In this document: positions 52,617 to 61,223 of the stretch, in pieces
Layout: every line of letters starts with the position of its first letter
Position numbering within the stretch: the stretch's first letter is position 1
Origin: JBLWXV01 sp048267245
GTDB lineage: Bacteria > Bdellovibrionota > Bacteriovoracia > Bacteriovoracales > Bacteriovoracaceae
Assembly (NCBI GenBank): GCA_048267245.1
Contig: JBLWXV010000002.1
Location: 868,001 to 932,000, forward strand
DNA length: 64,000 nt
Reading direction: 5' to 3'
The notes under the pieces: generated by a model
What the model was told of the DNA's origin: nothing
The model's input: only the letters and a program-made list of their open reading frames with translations
The model's database searches: none
Made by a program: the position numbers and the translations under genes

Positions 52617-52822
52617 TAGCTAAATAATCTTGAAGAGTTACAAGAAGCAGGAGCCGCTGTTGAATCCTTTCTTCTGCCTGCTGTACTGCCATTGCAAACG
52701 GCACCAAACGCTAGCAGTGATTCCGAGAGAATTTCTGGTACAACAAAGTCTTTCTTTTTAACTTCTGGTTGTGGAGCTCTTGAATTAGTTTGGTCGCATC
52801 CAGATTGTTGTTTGTGTGACAT
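52616..52822 (-). CDS. Candidate RiPP precursor peptide
   Basis: The 68-residue open frame has a ribosome site (GAGGG, eight bases before the ATG at 52822) inside the end of the methyltransferase gene. A leader-like part (residues 1-37, with VKKKDFVVPEILSES) is followed by a core-like part with LLAFGAVCNGSTAG and RRKDSTAAPASCNSSRLFS, containing Cys43 and Cys61, each in a CN-[G/S]-S context, and ending in Ser68. It has no signal peptide or fold. It sits between a methyltransferase and a kinase/RRE/radical SAM/protease set, and its stop overlaps the kinase start, so it is almost surely translated with them. Product class unknown. Confidence 0.75.
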   Translation of the reverse strand: MSHKQQSGCDQTNSRAPQPEVKKKDFVVPEILSESLLAFGAVCNGSTAGRRKDSTAAPASCNSSRLFS

Positions 52823-53378
52823 GATTATTGCCCTCGTGAATTACTGGCCAATGACTAGGAATATTCCACTGGTCTCTCTTTAACCAGTTTGAATTGTCTA
52901 GCAGAAGATGACCACCTCTTTTTAATTTTTTTTGTGCCTTAACTAGGCACTGCTGACGATAATGTCCGTCGACAACGATGAAATCAAAGTGCTCATCTGG
53001 AAATTCGTCTATCTTATCAACGTAGGGAAGAGCAACATCTAGACGGTTCTCATGCCCATCTACCGGGATATGTATACAATCTACATTCGTAATTCTCTTT
53101 TCGTTTAATTTCTTTTGCACAAATTGATGCCAACCAGGATCTTGTTCAATGGAGTAGAGATATTTGAGATGTCCAGAGAACCAAGTCGTCGAGCGACCCG
53201 AGCCCCACTCAAATCCTGTCATCTCTGGTGTGAGGTGATTTTTACAAAAATCTATTGCACTGGGGGCCAACCAGGGAACATCTGGATTTTGACTTTGATA
53301 GAGTTTAAATTTGAGAGCGTAAAAGAGCAGCCAGGGGCGTGGGCCGTAGAATTTAATTCTCTTAATTAACTTACTCAT
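52785..53378 (-). CDS. SAM-dependent methyltransferase of the RiPP operon
   Basis: The 197-residue protein has the class I methyltransferase pattern: MTGFEWGSGRSTTWFSG (motif I), LKYLYSIEQDPGWH (motif II acidic residue) and HFDFIVVDGHYRQQCLVKAQ with KRGGHLLLDNSNW (motifs IV/V). It has a strong ribosome site (AAGGAG). It is the first gene of the RiPP operon, and its last 38 bases contain the precursor's start and ribosome site, so it probably modifies the peptide, although similar enzymes also act on sugars. Confidence 0.8.
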   Translation of the reverse strand: MSKLIKRIKFYGPRPWLLFYALKFKLYQSQNPDVPWLAPSAIDFCKNHLTPEMTGFEWGSGRSTTWFSGHLKYLYSIEQDPGWHQFVQKKLNEKRITNVDCIHIPVDGHENRLDVALPYVDKIDEFPDEHFDFIVVDGHYRQQCLVKAQKKLKRGGHLLLDNSNWLKRDQWNIPSHWPVIHEGNNHVTQTTIWMRPN

Positions 53379-53468
53379 TCGTGCTCCTTGAAATTCTCTA
53401 AGCTATTTTCTCAAATAGAGCTTAAGTCTCAAGAAGAAAAATTCACAAAATTGTAAGGAAAGGTAAAT

Positions 53469-54869
53469 TTAGCTTGCCTTCTTTGACTGTGAGGCAGGCT
53501 GATTGATTGGCTGCAAGGCCAGAGCAAGCGACTCTAGGACGTCTTTAAAGTGTGGAGAGAATTTTCTTTGCGCTGCAAGGAGAACTTCCTCGGGCGTTGG
53601 CAGTTGATCGCTTTGCTCGGATATGAAGTCCACAAGATAGGAAGAGATTATAAAAATGCGCGAGAGTGGGTGTAGGTCCGATTCTTTGAGCTGTTTAGGG
53701 TAGCCACTTCCATCAGGAAGCTCGTGATGCTCTCTGATAATTGCACTGGCGTCTAGATTCATATTGATAAATTTTGAAATGAACTCTACTGACTCATTGG
53801 GATGGTTGAGATATTTGAGCTTCGCCTGCTTTAAGTATGTGAATGTTGCAGCCTCCTCAACATCCATGGGCTTGGTTCCACTCTGATCTAGACTTATGTC
53901 ACAAAAGAAGCTGGCAACTATCAATTTTCCTATCTCGTTTTGATCGGCTTTCATATGCTTCTTGGCCAAGATTGAAGAGGTAAGTGCAGTTGATAGTTTC
54001 TTTTCTTTATTTGTGAGGGGACCTTTTTTGCCAAAGATCTGAGTGAGTGACGAAGACTCTTTCACAACGCTAAAGACGTGATTGAGAAGGTCATTCATAA
54101 CCCCCATAAAATTTTCATCAATGCTAAAGAGGGGGAGAACCTGTGCCACTAGGTGACACTCGCTTATTGAGAGCTCGAGCTTTTGGTTAAAGTCCATGGC
54201 GTGGATCTTCTTACTTTGCAGCTTTAGGTGATGGCGTATTCTATCGATGAAAGCTCTATGATCATTGCTACTAACCAAAAAGAGCGCCTCCGCTGAGCTT
54301 GCGTACCGACTCACCAGTTCTGGGTCAACTTCGTCCTCTTTGTTAAAGAGTTTTACTATCTTTGAGTAAGAGAGCCTCAAATAGATATCAGTGGGGTAGT
54401 GAGTGAACTTTAAGATTTGATACTTGTTTACAGTTGTGAAATCTCCCATTTCTAGACCTGAGCACGGTGATCTTTCGATAATTGAGACCAGTCTTGAGAG
54501 GGTGTGCTCAAATTCGCTTGGGCCATAACATGAGTTGAATATTTCGATGAGTGGATGGTACTTGATTGTTTTTATAATCGTCGAATAGTGATCGGGTGGT
54601 GTCACAATCAAAGTCGGAATATCTATATTTGTTAATTTTTTGTAAAGCGCAGGTGAGATTGAATTTTCCTGCGGGACGAAAACAAAGAGAAGATTACTCT
54701 CTTTTGAAGGCGCTTGAACTCTAGAGATTTGTGCTTCTTGCTTTTCAAGCACTTCGATTAGGTCAGCAGTCATCGTATATTGAACGACTTCAACATCTTG
54801 AACATTAAAGAATCTCTTGAATGCCTCAATGTGCTCGTTGCTATAGCAGGGTAAAAATACTTTTCTCAC
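53469..54869 (-). CDS. Degenerate HD-GYP-like signalling protein with receiver-like N-terminus
   Basis: The 466-residue protein resembles the regulator at 28551-29870 across the middle and HD parts. Its N-terminal third folds like a receiver but lacks the phospho-acceptor Asp. The HD-GYP part has SFFCDISLDQS where the HD pair should be (Cys-Asp), but keeps REHHELPDGSGYPKQL. It has no membrane span. It probably acts as a signalling adaptor rather than an active phosphodiesterase, though a bimetal site with Cys is possible. It is upstream of the exopolysaccharide genes on the other strand. Confidence 0.7.
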   Translation of the reverse strand: MRKVFLPCYSNEHIEAFKRFFNVQDVEVVQYTMTADLIEVLEKQEAQISRVQAPSKESNLLFVFVPQENSISPALYKKLTNIDIPTLIVTPPDHYSTIIKTIKYHPLIEIFNSCYGPSEFEHTLSRLVSIIERSPCSGLEMGDFTTVNKYQILKFTHYPTDIYLRLSYSKIVKLFNKEDEVDPELVSRYASSAEALFLVSSNDHRAFIDRIRHHLKLQSKKIHAMDFNQKLELSISECHLVAQVLPLFSIDENFMGVMNDLLNHVFSVVKESSSLTQIFGKKGPLTNKEKKLSTALTSSILAKKHMKADQNEIGKLIVASFFCDISLDQSGTKPMDVEEAATFTYLKQAKLKYLNHPNESVEFISKFINMNLDASAIIREHHELPDGSGYPKQLKESDLHPLSRIFIISSYLVDFISEQSDQLPTPEEVLLAAQRKFSPHFKDVLESLALALQPINQPASQSKKAS

Positions 54870-54970
54870 ATTCGCTCTCTACAGATAGTTTTGCCTAATA
54901 GCTTATCGTAAGTGCGCAATTATAATTGAGTTAAGAAAGGTTATTATTGTAAACGAAAATCGAGTATTAC

Positions 54971-55972
54971 TTGAGTATCTTAGTGACTTCCCCACATTCA
55001 CCCAATGAGCACGGCGGACTGGCAACTTTCACCGCTAATATCTTGCAATCATTGAAGGATTTAGGACAATCTCCAGAGCTCGTTATTTACAAAAGGCCAA
55101 GCGATCAGGCCCTCTTGTCTCAGCTGCAACAGGATCATCAATTGGTGATTAATATTCACTTCATGGCAAGTTACTTCCAAACGCCAAATTGTTCTAAAGT
55201 TGTAAATTTTGTTCACGGCTCAGAGATTTGTCTGACTTCGCCTAATTTATTGAAGGCAATCTATAAAAAGCTATTTCGCCGCAAATTTTTAAAAATTCTA
55301 GAGCGTAGCTACTTCAATATTTTTATCTCTGAATTCACCCTTAAAGTGGCCGCCAAGCAAGGCTTAAGTCTCGATTACTCCCGAGATTTAGTAATTCCTA
55401 ATTCGATTGCAATGGGTGGTGAGGAGAGTGCTGAGTTTAAGGTTAAGAGTATTTTAGATGACCGACTTGTCCTGTCTTGTATTGCGAGAGATGTTCCTCA
55501 TAAAAATATTGATGGGGCCGTGCGCTTTGCTGAGTTACTTGCGGCCGTCTCAGCTCGCAAGGTAGAGTTGTGGCTCGCCCCCGGCACGAGCCGCCAATCT
55601 CACCTCGTAGAGATTTGTTATATCAGTGGGTCTGATCTTGAACGTGACGAACTTTATAAGAGAGCACACTTAAACCTGCTCTTATCCCTAGATCATCAGA
55701 AGCGAGGCTTTTTTGAGGGATTTGGCCTTGTTGTACTTGAGGCAGCACTCTATTACACACCCAGCGTTGGGCTAAATCAAGCGGGCCTTGTTGAGAGTAT
55801 TCATCATGATGAAACTGGTTGGCTCTTGGGCAAGATCGATGAGTCAGAGGTTTTAGAGCTTTGGCAGAAGATGCAAACTCAGTATGAGATAGTTGCTAAG
55901 AATTGCTATGAACACACCAGACAATCTCATGGCCTTGAAGTGTATCGAAAGTTACTGGGAAGTCTTCTATGA
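54971..55972 (+). CDS. Glycosyltransferase family 4-like
   Basis: The start is a TTG at 54971 giving SILVTSPHSPNEHGGLATFT, which has the N-terminal GT-B phosphate-sensing loop (HGGLATF). The C-terminal domain has HLNLLLSLDHQKRGFFEGFG and LVVLEAALYYTPSVGLNQAG, the E(x7)E nucleotide-sugar motif, and WLLGKIDESEVLEL. The 333-residue length is short for GT4. It begins an exopolysaccharide locus; the sugar is unknown. Confidence 0.85.
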   Translation: MSILVTSPHSPNEHGGLATFTANILQSLKDLGQSPELVIYKRPSDQALLSQLQQDHQLVINIHFMASYFQTPNCSKVVNFVHGSEICLTSPNLLKAIYKKLFRRKFLKILERSYFNIFISEFTLKVAAKQGLSLDYSRDLVIPNSIAMGGEESAEFKVKSILDDRLVLSCIARDVPHKNIDGAVRFAELLAAVSARKVELWLAPGTSRQSHLVEICYISGSDLERDELYKRAHLNLLLSLDHQKRGFFEGFGLVVLEAALYYTPSVGLNQAGLVESIHHDETGWLLGKIDESEVLELWQKMQTQYEIVAKNCYEHTRQSHGLEVYRKLLGSLL

Positions 55973-57177
55973 AGGTCGCAGTAGTCTTTAATACACACGC
56001 TCTTGGTGGGGCCGAGAGGAGTATGATTTGCCAGTTGGAGCAAATGAAGAGTTGGGAAATAGAGTGTTTCATTCCCAGCTCACCAGTAGGGTCTAAGAGT
56101 GCAGTTAAAGATACACTTGAGCAAAAATTTAGAACTCACACACTCTCTCTTCCTAAGTCCTTCTCAAAACTTTCGCGCTCAGGAAGTCGGGGAGTCTTCT
56201 CACTTTCTCTGGCGGGACTCTCACTCACTTGCGGACTCCTCCTTTCTTCGAGGCTTCGCTTTAATGAGTATGATGTCGTTTATACGAATGGGTTGAAAGT
56301 AATGATTCTGGTGCTTTTTCACAGCATTCTAGCAGCTGATAAAAAATGTTATGTCTTTCACTTTCGTGACTATCTCGAAAGTTCAGTTGTTAGTTTCGTT
56401 ATTCAAAAGCTGTGTACGCTCTCTCGCCATGACTTCATTCTTGTCGCCAACAGTGAGTCAGTGGGCATAGGGCTCAGAAAAAAAATGCCGGCCCTCTCTG
56501 AGAGCGTGAGAGTTGTCTATAACATCGCGACCATTGAAGCTCTAAAAGTCAAAGAGACTGACTCAAATGAGGTTCAGCCCGTGACTCAAATTGCTTTGGC
56601 TTCGATGATGGCACCGTGGAAGGGCGTTCACTGGGCGCTTACTTCATTGGCCCTTTCAAGGTTTGAACTTCAAGAGCTTGGGATAAAGACAATTAACGTC
56701 TATGGAGGTGAGATCTACCAGACGGTGGGAGAGCATCGTGGCTATTTTGCTGAGTGTAAAGCAATTGTAAGTAAACTTGGTGCTGATGACTTCATTTCCT
56801 TTAGAGGTATGTGTCCGCCTGAAGAGATTTTTTCAGAAAATGATGTGCTTATTCATTCGAGCATATCTCCTGAACCCTTTGGTAGAGTGGTCTTAGAGGC
56901 TTTTCATCACCGTGTGGCGCTCATCTCCACTGGACTTGGGGGATCGGGTGAGCTCATTGAAGCGCAAGAAAATGCCATGAAGGTTTATCCATACGATACA
57001 CTCGGACTCTTGAGTGCACTAAGGAAAATTTCGCAGGGCGTTTCTTTTCGTGGGAAGCTCTTAAATAATGGATATAGATATTCCGATATGTTGAACAGGA
57101 AAAGTATTAAGCAGGTAGAAAATTTAATCAGTGAGTGCGAAAAAAGAAAACAAGGATTGGTCGCCAATCGAACTTGA
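55969..57177 (+). CDS. Glycosyltransferase family 4
   Basis: The ATG overlaps the previous stop (ATGA). The 402-residue protein has the N-terminal MKVAVVFNTHALGGAERSM (GGAE donor/acceptor loop) and the C-terminal VLIHSSISPEPFGRVVLEAF with the E(x7)E site (SPEPFGRVVLEAF), followed by VALISTGLGGSGELIEA. Such enzymes transfer a sugar from UDP/GDP- or prenyl-linked donors. Second gene of the exopolysaccharide locus. Confidence 0.9.
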   Translation: MKVAVVFNTHALGGAERSMICQLEQMKSWEIECFIPSSPVGSKSAVKDTLEQKFRTHTLSLPKSFSKLSRSGSRGVFSLSLAGLSLTCGLLLSSRLRFNEYDVVYTNGLKVMILVLFHSILAADKKCYVFHFRDYLESSVVSFVIQKLCTLSRHDFILVANSESVGIGLRKKMPALSESVRVVYNIATIEALKVKETDSNEVQPVTQIALASMMAPWKGVHWALTSLALSRFELQELGIKTINVYGGEIYQTVGEHRGYFAECKAIVSKLGADDFISFRGMCPPEEIFSENDVLIHSSISPEPFGRVVLEAFHHRVALISTGLGGSGELIEAQENAMKVYPYDTLGLLSALRKISQGVSFRGKLLNNGYRYSDMLNRKSIKQVENLISECEKRKQGLVANRT

Positions 57178-58003
57178 AGTGCAGTTAGCTGCTCATGAGA
57201 GTGAAGAGAGCGACTTTAAAATCTCCTCGCAAGACGAAGAGGTGGGGATCCTTAACTTTTTTAATATTGTCGCTCCAAATGAAACTATCTCGGATGACTC
57301 TCAAGAAATAATCCCTGAAGTGATCAAAGAAGAGCTTAACTTTTTTTCATCACCTGCTCAAAATACTAATTCAGAACATTTAAGCATAGATCCTAAGTAT
57401 CAGTTAAATCTCTTCTATCAAATCAAAAACCTAAATTCATTCTATAAAACGGCCAGGTCGTATCTCGCTGATTACAATCATGGGGTCAGAAGCTTTGCTA
57501 TTGCTTGTGAGTATGCAGGCGAGCGCCCCTCACTCAATGCCCTTGCTCTTGCTAGTTTTTTTCAAAGCAAAATTGAAGGACTTAGTGTTTTTACGTTGGC
57601 GCCTAAGTCAGTGCTTGAGAAGTTTGAACATGAGAGTAGGGTTGAGCGCATTAAGGGCAAGAATTGCGGCGTTGATATCAATCTCTATCACTATGGCCCA
57701 AATATGACGGCAATTTCCCTTGAGGAGCTGGCCATTATTAATTCACAGCTAGATAACTTCAAAGAATTCTTTGAAGTTATGAAGATCCTTGTTTCTCGCT
57801 ATGACGTCTCCTTCTGGTCACTCCCTCACTATAACGAGCTAAAGGATATGAAGAAATTTCTCTTCATTCTCACAAACTTCGTTCAAAATGTGTCGATCGT
57901 CATTCGTCGAGGTAAGACAACTCAACGAGGCCTTCGAGATCTAAAGCGATTCTTTCAAAATTACAACGTCCCCGTTAAGGGGGTTTTGGTGGAGGGACAA
58001 TGA
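57131..58003 (+). CDS. BY-kinase/ParA-like protein lacking a P-loop
   Basis: The GTG at 57131 overlaps the glycosyltransferase by 47 bases and lacks a strong ribosome site, so the exact start is uncertain. The 290-residue protein has an acidic N-terminal region (about 100 residues). The rest follows the pattern of CpsD/Wzc tyrosine kinases but without Walker A; SFWSLPHYNELKDMKKFLFI and VSIVIRRGKTTQRGLRDLKR then VPVKGVLVEGQ correspond to the Walker B and later strands. Its stop overlaps the start of a Wzz-like gene, as for Wzc partners, so it may be a non-catalytic regulator of chain length. Confidence 0.6.
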   Translation: MSAKKENKDWSPIELEVQLAAHESEESDFKISSQDEEVGILNFFNIVAPNETISDDSQEIIPEVIKEELNFFSSPAQNTNSEHLSIDPKYQLNLFYQIKNLNSFYKTARSYLADYNHGVRSFAIACEYAGERPSLNALALASFFQSKIEGLSVFTLAPKSVLEKFEHESRVERIKGKNCGVDINLYHYGPNMTAISLEELAIINSQLDNFKEFFEVMKILVSRYDVSFWSLPHYNELKDMKKFLFILTNFVQNVSIVIRRGKTTQRGLRDLKRFFQNYNVPVKGVLVEGQ

Positions 58004-59454
58004 AGAAATTAGGTCTTCTTCTTCACGACACCACTATTGTTAATTTTGAAAAACTTTTTAACTTAGTAAAGAGATACCGCTATCTCGCACTTATTATGCC
58101 AATTGTTGCGGGACTCACATATTACAAGCTAGATCAGAAAAATAATAAGGTATATTTCCAAAGCTCACTTTTGACTATCAAGAGTAAGACCTCACAGCTT
58201 GGGGGATTTGATTCGAAGCTCTTTGAAGAGCAGTACAACTCACCTCTGATGGAGTTTAAGTCTGATATTAGCACTTGGCACTTTAAGACCTTGCTCTCAG
58301 AGAAGGTGCTTTCCTATGAAGGATTCTCGCAGCTCGTTCTTACCGGAACTGCTGCGCAGAAAGAAGTGACTGGCAGATCGATTTCAGAAGGTTGTAAAGG
58401 TGAGCACAGCTGTCTCATAGAGCAATTAAACTTTGTGCTCACAGGTCTTTATAAAATTAAAGAGACAGACCTCAATGGAAAGGGAAATCTTGAAGTTTAT
58501 ACAAGAGATGAGGCTACCACCTACCACTTAAGAGTCGCACTAGAGACTACACTGATAGAGTATCGCCTGAACCTACTGAAGTCCTCGTTTAAAAAACAGC
58601 GTGAAACTCTTGAAGAAATAGTCGAGAGCAAAAAGAAGAATATTTTTAAGAATGGTCAGGAAGAATCGTGGATGCTTAAAGAAGTAGAGCTAAAGCTTCA
58701 AGATACAACGACAAAACTGGCCAAGGCCGAGAGTGAACTCAGTCGCCTAAAAGGCGAGCTAACGAGATTAGACCTTGAGGTGAATGGCGTTGTGAGTGAT
58801 AATAATTCACTTTCTGAGGCTAAAATCCGCGAATATAACCTCTTAAAAGATGAAGTCGAGGGAATCTCTCGAAATATCGCGCAACTTACTCTCTCTGGTG
58901 AGTTAAGCGATTTAGACCGATCAATCTTAACGAAGCTTAAAAGCGAGCTTGGCCAGAAAAGTAAAGAGCTTAGAAAGTATGGTCAGAAAGCGCAGGGAAG
59001 AATCGCTGAGTCAAATGATCGCGGGCGATACAATCGGAAGAAGACGGTTTTACTTACTGGAATTTCACAGAAAATCTCAGAAATCGATGAGCTTCGAGCT
59101 GAGAGACAACAACTTGTCCAGGAGAGTTCGCAACTCACAGATAAAGTGAGAATTGATAAGGTTTCTTACGATTATATCCAATCTCTAGAAAAGAAGCTGA
59201 TTGAGTTAAAACTAGCCGAAGCAACAGTAGAGGCGGATGTGGCCATCGACTCAACTGACCCAAGTATTCAGGTTCTCTATAGAATGAGGCGATCGCTTGT
59301 GGTTGGATTTTCTTTGATGCTTGGTTTTATTGTCTGGCAATTAAGTGTGATTAGCTTTTACTTCTTTGATAATAGAATTTTCTCTGACGATGAAATTCAT
59401 ATCGGTGAAGGGTCTGAGTTAGAAATTATCGGTGAGACACCTATTCTTGGGTGA
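58000..59454 (+). CDS. Wzz/GNVR-type polysaccharide co-polymerase
   Basis: The 484-residue protein has an N-terminal span (about residues 27-44, YLALIMPIVAGLTYY), a long periplasmic helical region with extensive coiled coil (EVELKLQDTTTKLAKAESEL and EYNLLKDEVEGISRNIAQL), and a C-terminal span (SLMLGFIVWQLSVISFYFF). This is the Wzz/PCP-2 arrangement that regulates polymer length. Its start overlaps the P-loop-less kinase-like gene (ATGA), recalling split Wzc systems. Confidence 0.85.
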   Translation: MKKLGLLLHDTTIVNFEKLFNLVKRYRYLALIMPIVAGLTYYKLDQKNNKVYFQSSLLTIKSKTSQLGGFDSKLFEEQYNSPLMEFKSDISTWHFKTLLSEKVLSYEGFSQLVLTGTAAQKEVTGRSISEGCKGEHSCLIEQLNFVLTGLYKIKETDLNGKGNLEVYTRDEATTYHLRVALETTLIEYRLNLLKSSFKKQRETLEEIVESKKKNIFKNGQEESWMLKEVELKLQDTTTKLAKAESELSRLKGELTRLDLEVNGVVSDNNSLSEAKIREYNLLKDEVEGISRNIAQLTLSGELSDLDRSILTKLKSELGQKSKELRKYGQKAQGRIAESNDRGRYNRKKTVLLTGISQKISEIDELRAERQQLVQESSQLTDKVRIDKVSYDYIQSLEKKLIELKLAEATVEADVAIDSTDPSIQVLYRMRRSLVVGFSLMLGFIVWQLSVISFYFFDNRIFSDDEIHIGEGSELEIIGETPILG

Positions 59455-59656
59455 TTCTTTTTTTAAACTTCCTTATTCCAAGTACCATTAACGGATAAAT
59501 GAACGTCACAAATGTGTCTTTGAAGGGCTCAAGGTAGCTTGGGTTGAGTATGGTGAGATCATAAGCCTCCTTGATCGCACATAAGAAAAGTAAGATTGCC
59601 ATTGATCGCTTAAAGTTATTCTTTGTGAACTTTAGCAAAAGAATAAAAAGAAACAT
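59441..59656 (-). CDS. Small membrane protein, probably VanZ-like
   Basis: The ATG at 59656 gives 71 residues with two or three spans (MFLFILLLKFTKN and LEPFKDTFVTFIYPLMVLGI). The frame stays open upstream through VLGYISNTKIYGVIPLDIIA to about 59740. There, an ATA codon with the strong ribosome-like AAAGGATGAG before it could be the true start, making a protein of about 99 residues that looks like the end of a VanZ-type module (DIIAHFLVG). The upstream part is antisense to the polymerase gene's beginning. Function unknown. Confidence 0.45.
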   Translation of the reverse strand: MFLFILLLKFTKNNFKRSMAILLFLCAIKEAYDLTILNPSYLEPFKDTFVTFIYPLMVLGIRKFKKRITQE

Positions 59657-59738
59657 GCCAACTAAAAAGTGGGCTATGATATCTAGAGGAATAACTCCAT
59701 AGATTTTTGTATTAGAAATATAGCCGAGTACTTTTTTT

Positions 59739-61214
59739 ATGGTAACTCATCCTTTGAATCAATTTGATAACACAAAGTTTTTCTCACAAATAGAGAAGAT
59801 TTTTGTTTTATTACTAGGTCTTTATTTTACTTTAAATTTCATTGGAAGTCCGCTTGTAAAATACCTCTACCTTGCTTTTCCTTTTCTCATTGCTTTTTCC
59901 CTCCTATTTTTTCGGCCTCGTGATGTCTTGATCCTCTTCTTTTTGTATGTATGGATCGAAGGACAGGGAAGGGTGCTCTGGGGATATGCTTCATGGGCGC
60001 GAATTATTTTTGATGCTCTACTTGCCTGGGCGCTTTTTAAAGAGTTTTACTTCCAGCGAAGAATCTTTGCGCCAAAAGAAATTCCCGTTTGGGTTAAGTT
60101 CGCCATCTGTTTGCACTTTTTGATTTTTGTCCTAGAGCTTTTTAACCCTCTAGGTATTGGTCCATTGAAGGCTTTAGCAACTTCTAAAATTTATATCTAT
60201 CCGGTTCTACTCTTTCTGTTTTTTAATTCAATTGAGTCATTTAAGGATGAATATATAAATCGTATCATTCGCTATACTATCGCGATAATTCTCATTCAAT
60301 GCCTCCTAAGCTACTATCAAATGTATCATGGACATAAATTTATGCTTGGGATTTCATCCCACTATCTTAGAGCAATGGGCAATGGGAAGTTTATCGGTCG
60401 GCTCTTCAGACCATTTGGCACATCATTTGTCTCTGGGGGAATATCCACTTATCTCTACGCCCTTACTCCTCTAGTCTTTCTATCAAAGAAGTACACTCGC
60501 TATGCACTAGTGCTACTTCCCTTCATCTTTACAACTCTCTTTATTTGCCAAGTTCGCTCGGCGATAGTGAAGCTCTCTCTCTTTCTTGTTTTGCTACTTT
60601 TGCTGCAGATTCTTTTTAGGCAAATTAAAATGAGGAGCATCATTCAATTGGTCATCGCTGCTTTATTAACCGGTGGATTATTCTATCAATATTCAGATCG
60701 CACCCTCACATTTTCAGATGAAGTTGACCTCTCTGAATCACAGTCTAGACTTTCACGTATTACTGAGGGAGGACAGAGAATTGATCCGGAGGCGCTCTAT
60801 GGCTTACTCGTCTATCGACTAAAAGATGCACCGCTTGGTTTTGGCCCTGGGCTTACTGGCGCAGCGGCTTCGCTTGGAATGGGTGAATTTCTCGCTAATA
60901 AATTGGTAAATGAAGGAGATGTCTGGAGTTATGACAATTTCTATCTCTCACTTTTTACGGACTTTGGAATACTAGCACTGGTCTATCTCACCCTTCTTAT
61001 AGGACTTCCCATTGCCTCGGCTTCATTCTTTTGGCGCAAAAAGAGTGCGATCCCTCCAAAAACACTTCACCTCGCTACAGTAGCGCTTAGTGCCAGCTGT
61101 GTGATGCTAATCGGTAATTGGGGAGCGATTGGGCTTCCTTATAATCCAGAGTCCTTTTCATTTTGGTACTGGATGTCAATTCTGACTGTTGGCATTTCAA
61201 CACCAAATGCCTAG
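59739..61214 (+). CDS. O-antigen ligase/Wzy-like polymerase
   Basis: The 491-residue protein has about 11-12 hydrophobic spans and a long periplasmic loop near residues 325-400 (SESQSRLSRITEGGQRIDPE, then LKDAPLGFGPGLTGAAASL), typical of the Wzy_C/O-antigen ligase group. Arg in CQVRSAIVKLSLFL follows the usual motif before the loop. Together with the Wzz-like and glycosyltransferase genes it probably polymerises or ligates an exported saccharide. Confidence 0.85.
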   Translation: MVTHPLNQFDNTKFFSQIEKIFVLLLGLYFTLNFIGSPLVKYLYLAFPFLIAFSLLFFRPRDVLILFFLYVWIEGQGRVLWGYASWARIIFDALLAWALFKEFYFQRRIFAPKEIPVWVKFAICLHFLIFVLELFNPLGIGPLKALATSKIYIYPVLLFLFFNSIESFKDEYINRIIRYTIAIILIQCLLSYYQMYHGHKFMLGISSHYLRAMGNGKFIGRLFRPFGTSFVSGGISTYLYALTPLVFLSKKYTRYALVLLPFIFTTLFICQVRSAIVKLSLFLVLLLLLQILFRQIKMRSIIQLVIAALLTGGLFYQYSDRTLTFSDEVDLSESQSRLSRITEGGQRIDPEALYGLLVYRLKDAPLGFGPGLTGAAASLGMGEFLANKLVNEGDVWSYDNFYLSLFTDFGILALVYLTLLIGLPIASASFFWRKKSAIPPKTLHLATVALSASCVMLIGNWGAIGLPYNPESFSFWYWMSILTVGISTPNA

Positions 61215-61223
61215 ACTTAGATT

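Noticed and set aside
52692..52883. 63-residue Cys-rich forward frame opposite the precursor gene
   Set aside because: Fully antisense to the precursor and methyltransferase end; no ribosome site or operon on this strand.
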